The notes under the pieces were generated by a model. That model was not told the origin of the DNA. It did no database searches and saw nothing but the letters and a program-made list of their open reading frames with translations. From positions 1 to 9,132 of the forward strand of contig CAMDOY010000130.1 in assembly GCA_945903655.1 (NCBI GenBank): a DNA stretch of 9,132 nucleotides, written 5' to 3'. The number at the start of each line of letters is the position of its first letter. Position 1 is the stretch's first letter. The stretch is from Rhizobium sp. Q54. Lineage in GTDB: Bacteria; Pseudomonadota; Alphaproteobacteria; Rhizobiales; Beijerinckiaceae. Positions 5,945-9,132 of this stretch are shown piece by piece. The translations under genes were made by a program, and so were the position numbers.

Positions 5945-7039
5945 ATGGCTGCTTATATCGCGCGACGTCTTCTGCTGATGATTCCCACGATCCTGGGGAT
6001 CCTGCTGATCTCCTTCGTCATCGTGCAATTTGCGCCGGGCGGGCCGGTGGAGCGCGTGCTCGCGCAATTGCAGGGCCTCGACCAGAGCACCTCCGGGCGT
6101 ATCGGCGCGGGCGCCAATGACATGGGCTCCAGCCTGCAAGCGCAGGCCGCCGACACGCGCTATCGCGGCTCGCAGGGCCTCGATCCGAAATTCATCGAGG
6201 AGCTGGAAAAGCAATTCGGCTTCGACAAGCCCCCCGCCGAACGCTTCCTCCTGATGGTGAAGAATTACGCCACCTTCGACTTCGGCCGCAGCTATTTCCG
6301 CGACACCTCCGTGCTACGCCTCATCAAGGAGAAGCTGCCGGTCTCGATCTCGCTGGGCCTATGGATGACGCTGCTCTCCTACGCCATCTCGATTCCGCTG
6401 GGCATCAAGAAGGCCGTCAATGACGGCTCGCGCTTCGATGTCTGGACCTCGGGCGTGGTGATCGTGGGCTACGCCATTCCCAGCTTCCTCTTCGCGGTGC
6501 TGCTGGTGATTTTGTTTGCGGGCGGATCCTTCTGGCAGATCTTTCCCTCGCGCGGGCTCTTCTCCGACAACTTTGCTGAGTTGTCGCTGATGGGCAAGGT
6601 GATGGATTATCTCTGGCATATCGTGCTGCCGGTCAGCGCGCTGGTGCTGGGCTCCTTCGCCACCTCCACCTTCCTCACCAAGAACTCGTTTCTGGACGAG
6701 ATCCGCAAACAATATGTGCTGACCGCCCGCATGAAGGGGCTGAACGAACGGCAGGTCCTTTACGGCCATGTCTTCCGCAACGCCATGATGATCGTCATCG
6801 CGGGCTTTCCCGGCGCCTTCGTCAGCGCCTTCTTCACGGGCTCTCTGCTGATCGAGAACATCTTCTCGCTGGATGGGCTGGGCCTGCTCACCTATGAGTC
6901 CGTGATGAACCGGGACTACCCGGTCGTCTTCGCCAATATCTATATTCTGGCGCTGCTGGGCCTGGTGGTGAATCTCATCTCCGACCTCACCTATACCTGG
7001 ATCGATCCGCGCATCGATTTCGAAACGCGGGAGGTCTGA
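5945..7039 (+). CDS. yejB: YejB-type peptide ABC transporter permease
   Basis: First inner-membrane permease of the YejABEF importer (BPD_transp_1 family). The 364-residue length equals that of E. coli YejB as I recall it. Residues 1-30 form the first membrane helix, starting with the family's AAYIARRLLLMIPT. Next comes a periplasmic domain containing YRGSQGLDP and the KQFGFDKPP segment, then the core helices. The cytoplasmic EAA loop that docks on the ATPase is at about 252-280 (EIRKQYVLTARMKGL, invariant Gly265). A further helix pair ends in a DPRIDFE tail, which is characteristic of DppB/OppB-like permeases. Spacing of 6 nt after yejA and direct abutment with yejE indicate a single operon. 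The ribosome binding site is weak (GCAGGG, 5929-5934), so translation is probably coupled to yejA. Confidence 0.95.
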   Translation: MAAYIARRLLLMIPTILGILLISFVIVQFAPGGPVERVLAQLQGLDQSTSGRIGAGANDMGSSLQAQAADTRYRGSQGLDPKFIEELEKQFGFDKPPAERFLLMVKNYATFDFGRSYFRDTSVLRLIKEKLPVSISLGLWMTLLSYAISIPLGIKKAVNDGSRFDVWTSGVVIVGYAIPSFLFAVLLVILFAGGSFWQIFPSRGLFSDNFAELSLMGKVMDYLWHIVLPVSALVLGSFATSTFLTKNSFLDEIRKQYVLTARMKGLNERQVLYGHVFRNAMMIVIAGFPGAFVSAFFTGSLLIENIFSLDGLGLLTYESVMNRDYPVVFANIYILALLGLVVNLISDLTYTWIDPRIDFETREV

Positions 7040-8218
7040 GTGAACACGCAGACCCTTCCCGGCGATCTCATGCCCAAGGCCCCGCTCGCCCCCGCCCTGC
7101 CGGGCAAGGGGCTGTTTCACCTGACGCCGGTGAACCAGCGCAGGCTCGATAATTTCAAGCGCAACAAGCGCGGCTACTGGTCGTTCTGGCTCTTCATGGT
7201 GCTGTTCATCCTGTCGCTCTTCGCGGAAGTCATCGCCAACGAGCGGCCCATCATGGCCTCCTACAAGGGCGAGATTCTCTTCCCCATCGTGGCGGATTAC
7301 CCAGAAGAAAAATTCGGCGGCTTCCTCGCGCAGACCGACTATCGCGATCCCGTCATCGCCGACGAGATCAAGTCCCATGGCTGGATGCTCTGGCCGCCCA
7401 TCCGCTTCTCCTACAACACCCATAACCTCGATCTGCCGACCCCCGCGCCCTCGCCCCCCACATGGTCGCTCACCCCTGAGCAATGCGCGGGCGTGCTGGC
7501 CAAACGCTTCGCCGACAAACCGGGCGCGAGTTGTCGCGATCTCGAAATGAACTGGCTCGGCACCGACGACGCCGGGCGCGATGTGGTGGCCCGGCTCATC
7601 TATGGGTTCCGCATCTCCATCCTCTTCGGCCTCGTGCTCGCGGGCATATCCTCGGTCATCGGCATATTGGCGGGGGCGGTGCAGGGCTATTTCGGCGGGT
7701 GGCTGGATCTGGTGTTCCAGCGTTTCATCGAGATCTGGTCCTCGCTGCCCCATCTCTACATCCTGATCATCGTCTCTTCGATCATCACGCCGAGCTTCTT
7801 CGTGCTGCTGGGGATTTTGCTGCTCTTCTCATGGGTGTCATTGGTGCATGTGGTGCGCGCGGAATTCCTGCGGGCGCGCAATTTCGAATATGTGAATGCG
7901 GCCCGCGCGCTGGGCCTGTCCAACGCGAAAATCATGTTCCGCCATCTCTTGCCCAACGCCATGGTGGCGACGCTGACCTTCCTGCCCTTCGTGGTGAACG
8001 CCTCCGTCACCACGCTGACCTCCCTCGACTTTCTGGGCCTTGGTCTGCCGCCGGGCTCGCCCTCGCTGGGCGAGATGCTGTTGCAGGGCAAGTCCAACCT
8101 GCAGGCGCCCTGGCTCGGGCTGACGGGCTTCTTCGTGATCGCGCTCATGCTCTCGCTTCTTGTCTTCGTCGGCGAAGCGGTGCGCGACGCCTTCGATCCC
8201 AGAAAGACCTTCTCGTGA
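7040..8218 (+). CDS. yejE: YejE-type peptide ABC transporter permease, GTG start, with periplasmic insertion
   Basis: Second permease of the importer (392 residues). The order is a proline-rich cytoplasmic N-terminus (1-44), TM1 at about 46-66, and a large periplasmic segment (67-190) including FGGFLAQTDYRDP and NWLGTDDAGRDV. The core follows, with TM2 at about 192-212 and the EAA loop at about 283-305 (EYVNAARALGLS, Gly292). The C-terminus GEAVRDAFDPRK is typical of the family. It is longer than E. coli YejE (about 341). Part of the excess is the N-terminal extension. The rest is an approximately 27-30-residue insertion at about 141-170, between SPP and NWLGTD, which carries Cys149 and Cys165. 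GTG 7040 directly abuts the yejB stop and is served by GGGAGG (7029-7034). ATG 7070 is a possible later start. Confidence 0.94.
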   Translation: MNTQTLPGDLMPKAPLAPALPGKGLFHLTPVNQRRLDNFKRNKRGYWSFWLFMVLFILSLFAEVIANERPIMASYKGEILFPIVADYPEEKFGGFLAQTDYRDPVIADEIKSHGWMLWPPIRFSYNTHNLDLPTPAPSPPTWSLTPEQCAGVLAKRFADKPGASCRDLEMNWLGTDDAGRDVVARLIYGFRISILFGLVLAGISSVIGILAGAVQGYFGGWLDLVFQRFIEIWSSLPHLYILIIVSSIITPSFFVLLGILLLFSWVSLVHVVRAEFLRARNFEYVNAARALGLSNAKIMFRHLLPNAMVATLTFLPFVVNASVTTLTSLDFLGLGLPPGSPSLGEMLLQGKSNLQAPWLGLTGFFVIALMLSLLVFVGEAVRDAFDPRKTFS

Positions 8219-9132
8219 GCGTCGAAACAAAGCCCCTTCTCGAGGTGCGCGACCTCTCCATCGCCTTCCACCAGGGCGGGCGCACGAGCCTTGCGGTGGA
8301 CCGCGTGTCCTTCAGTCTGGAGCGCGGGCGCACGCTGGCGCTGGTGGGCGAATCGGGCTCGGGCAAATCCGTCACGGCGCTGTCCATCGTGAAGCTGTTG
8401 GGCGCGACTTCCGCGAGCTATCCTTGTGGCGAAGTGCTCTACAAGGGGCAGGACCTGTTGCAGGCCAATGAGGAGGCCCTGCGGCGGGTGCGCGGCAATG
8501 AGATCACCATGGTCTTTCAGGAGCCCATGACCTCGCTCAACCCGCTGCATCCCATCGCCCGGCAGATCGGCGAGATTCTGGAGCTGCATGGCATGGGCGT
8601 CGCCAGCGAGCGCCGCACCCGCACCATCGAGCTGCTGGAGGAGGTGGGCATTCCCGATCCCGCCAACCGGCTCGACGCCTATCCCCACCAGCTCTCGGGC
8701 GGGCAGCGCCAGCGCGTGATGATCGCCATGGCGCTGGCCAATAGGCCCGATCTCTTCATCGCGGATGAACCCACAACCGCGCTCGACGTGACCGTGCAGG
8801 CGCAGATCCTGCGGCTGTTGAAAGACCTGCAGGCCAAGCGCGGCATGGCCATGCTCTTCATCACCCATGATCTGGGCATCGTGCGCAAGATCGCCGACGA
8901 TGTCTGCGTCATGCAGCGCGGCAAGATTGTTGAAGCTGGCCCCACCGAAGAGGTCTTCCGCGCCCCCCAGCACCCCTATACCCAGGCGCTGCTCGCCGCC
9001 GAACCCAAGGGCAAGCCGCCCGTGGCCGACCCCACGGCGGCGCCGGTGCTGACGGGCGACAACATAAGGGTCTGGTTCCCCATCAAGCGCGGCTTCTTCC
9101 GCCGCACCGTGGGCCATGTGAAGGCGGTGGAT
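8215..9132 (+). CDS. yejF: YejF-type dual-domain peptide ABC ATPase (3'-truncated by window end)
   Basis: Cytoplasmic ATPase that powers the YejABE importer; family members carry two nucleotide-binding domains in one chain (about 530 residues). The 306 codons present cover the whole first domain. It has Walker A GESGSGKS at 45-52, Q-loop Gln102 (VFQEPMTSLNP), signature LSGGQ at 160-164, Walker B ending in Asp184-Glu185, D-loop TALD at 188-191 and H-loop His218 (ITHDLG). The oligopeptide-transporter HPY tail follows at 253-255. After a proline-rich linker, VWFPIKRGFFRR marks the start of the second domain, where the window ends. GTG 8215 overlaps the yejE stop in GTGA (4-nt overlap), so translation is probably coupled; only a weak purine run (8201-8207) precedes it. 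All first-domain ATPase motifs look intact. Confidence 0.95.
   Translation, partial: MSVETKPLLEVRDLSIAFHQGGRTSLAVDRVSFSLERGRTLALVGESGSGKSVTALSIVKLLGATSASYPCGEVLYKGQDLLQANEEALRRVRGNEITMVFQEPMTSLNPLHPIARQIGEILELHGMGVASERRTRTIELLEEVGIPDPANRLDAYPHQLSGGQRQRVMIAMALANRPDLFIADEPTTALDVTVQAQILRLLKDLQAKRGMAMLFITHDLGIVRKIADDVCVMQRGKIVEAGPTEEVFRAPQHPYTQALLAAEPKGKPPVADPTAAPVLTGDNIRVWFPIKRGFFRRTVGHVKAVD

Noticed and set aside
6359..7753. A 464-residue open frame on the reverse strand across yejB/yejE.
   Set aside because: It is antisense to two clear permease genes. The product is low-complexity and rich in Gly, Glu, His and Arg, as expected when third-position G/C bias removes stops from the opposite strand. 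No domain is recognisable.
7756..9117. A 453-residue open frame on the reverse strand across yejE/yejF.
   Set aside because: It is a composition shadow of the ABC transporter genes. The forward frame has intact Walker A, Q-loop, signature, Walker B and H-loop motifs, whereas the reverse product matches nothing I know.

Overview
The window reads as an ordinary, high-GC chromosomal segment of an alphaproteobacterium, most likely a member of the Hyphomicrobiales (Rhizobiales). That placement rests on the gene order rpsA-sppA-ihfB-LapA-domain gene-trpF-trpB, on the form of the TrpB N-terminus, and on strong G/C bias at third codon positions. It is an inference from memory, not from a database search. 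All ten recognised genes lie on the + strand, and coding density is very high.

Layout. (1) Positions 1-162 hold the last 53 codons of rpsA (ribosomal protein S1), closed by a perfect 10-bp hairpin terminator at 201-228. (2) Positions 311-1987 hold three envelope and nucleoid genes: a single-domain SppA signal peptide peptidase, the beta subunit of integration host factor, and a small two-helix membrane protein of the LapA-domain family. (3) Positions 2035-3969 hold trpF and trpB, two tryptophan biosynthesis enzymes; trpB starts at TTG. (4) From 4070 to the window edge runs a complete-looking yejA-yejB-yejE operon plus the first 306 codons of yejF. It encodes a peptide ABC importer with a periplasmic binding protein carrying a twin-arginine-type signal, two permeases and a double ATPase. 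The genes are almost contiguous: 6-nt gap, 0-nt gap, 4-nt overlap.

How the genes work together. TrpF and TrpB catalyse two of the late steps from anthranilate to tryptophan. TrpB normally works as an alpha2beta2 complex with TrpA, but trpA is not in this window; the yej operon sits where trpA would be expected. YejA captures oligopeptides in the periplasm, YejB and YejE form the membrane channel, and YejF hydrolyses ATP. In other proteobacteria this transporter takes up microcin C and affects sensitivity to antimicrobial peptides.

I found no RNA gene, CRISPR array, insertion sequence, prophage or toxin-antitoxin module, and no clear sign of an undescribed system. The observations most worth checking are the trpB/yejA junction, the cysteine at the PLP-nitrogen contact of TrpB, a two-cysteine insertion in the periplasmic part of YejE, and the Tat-type signal of YejA. 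The long reverse-strand open frames are composition-driven shadows of the real genes.
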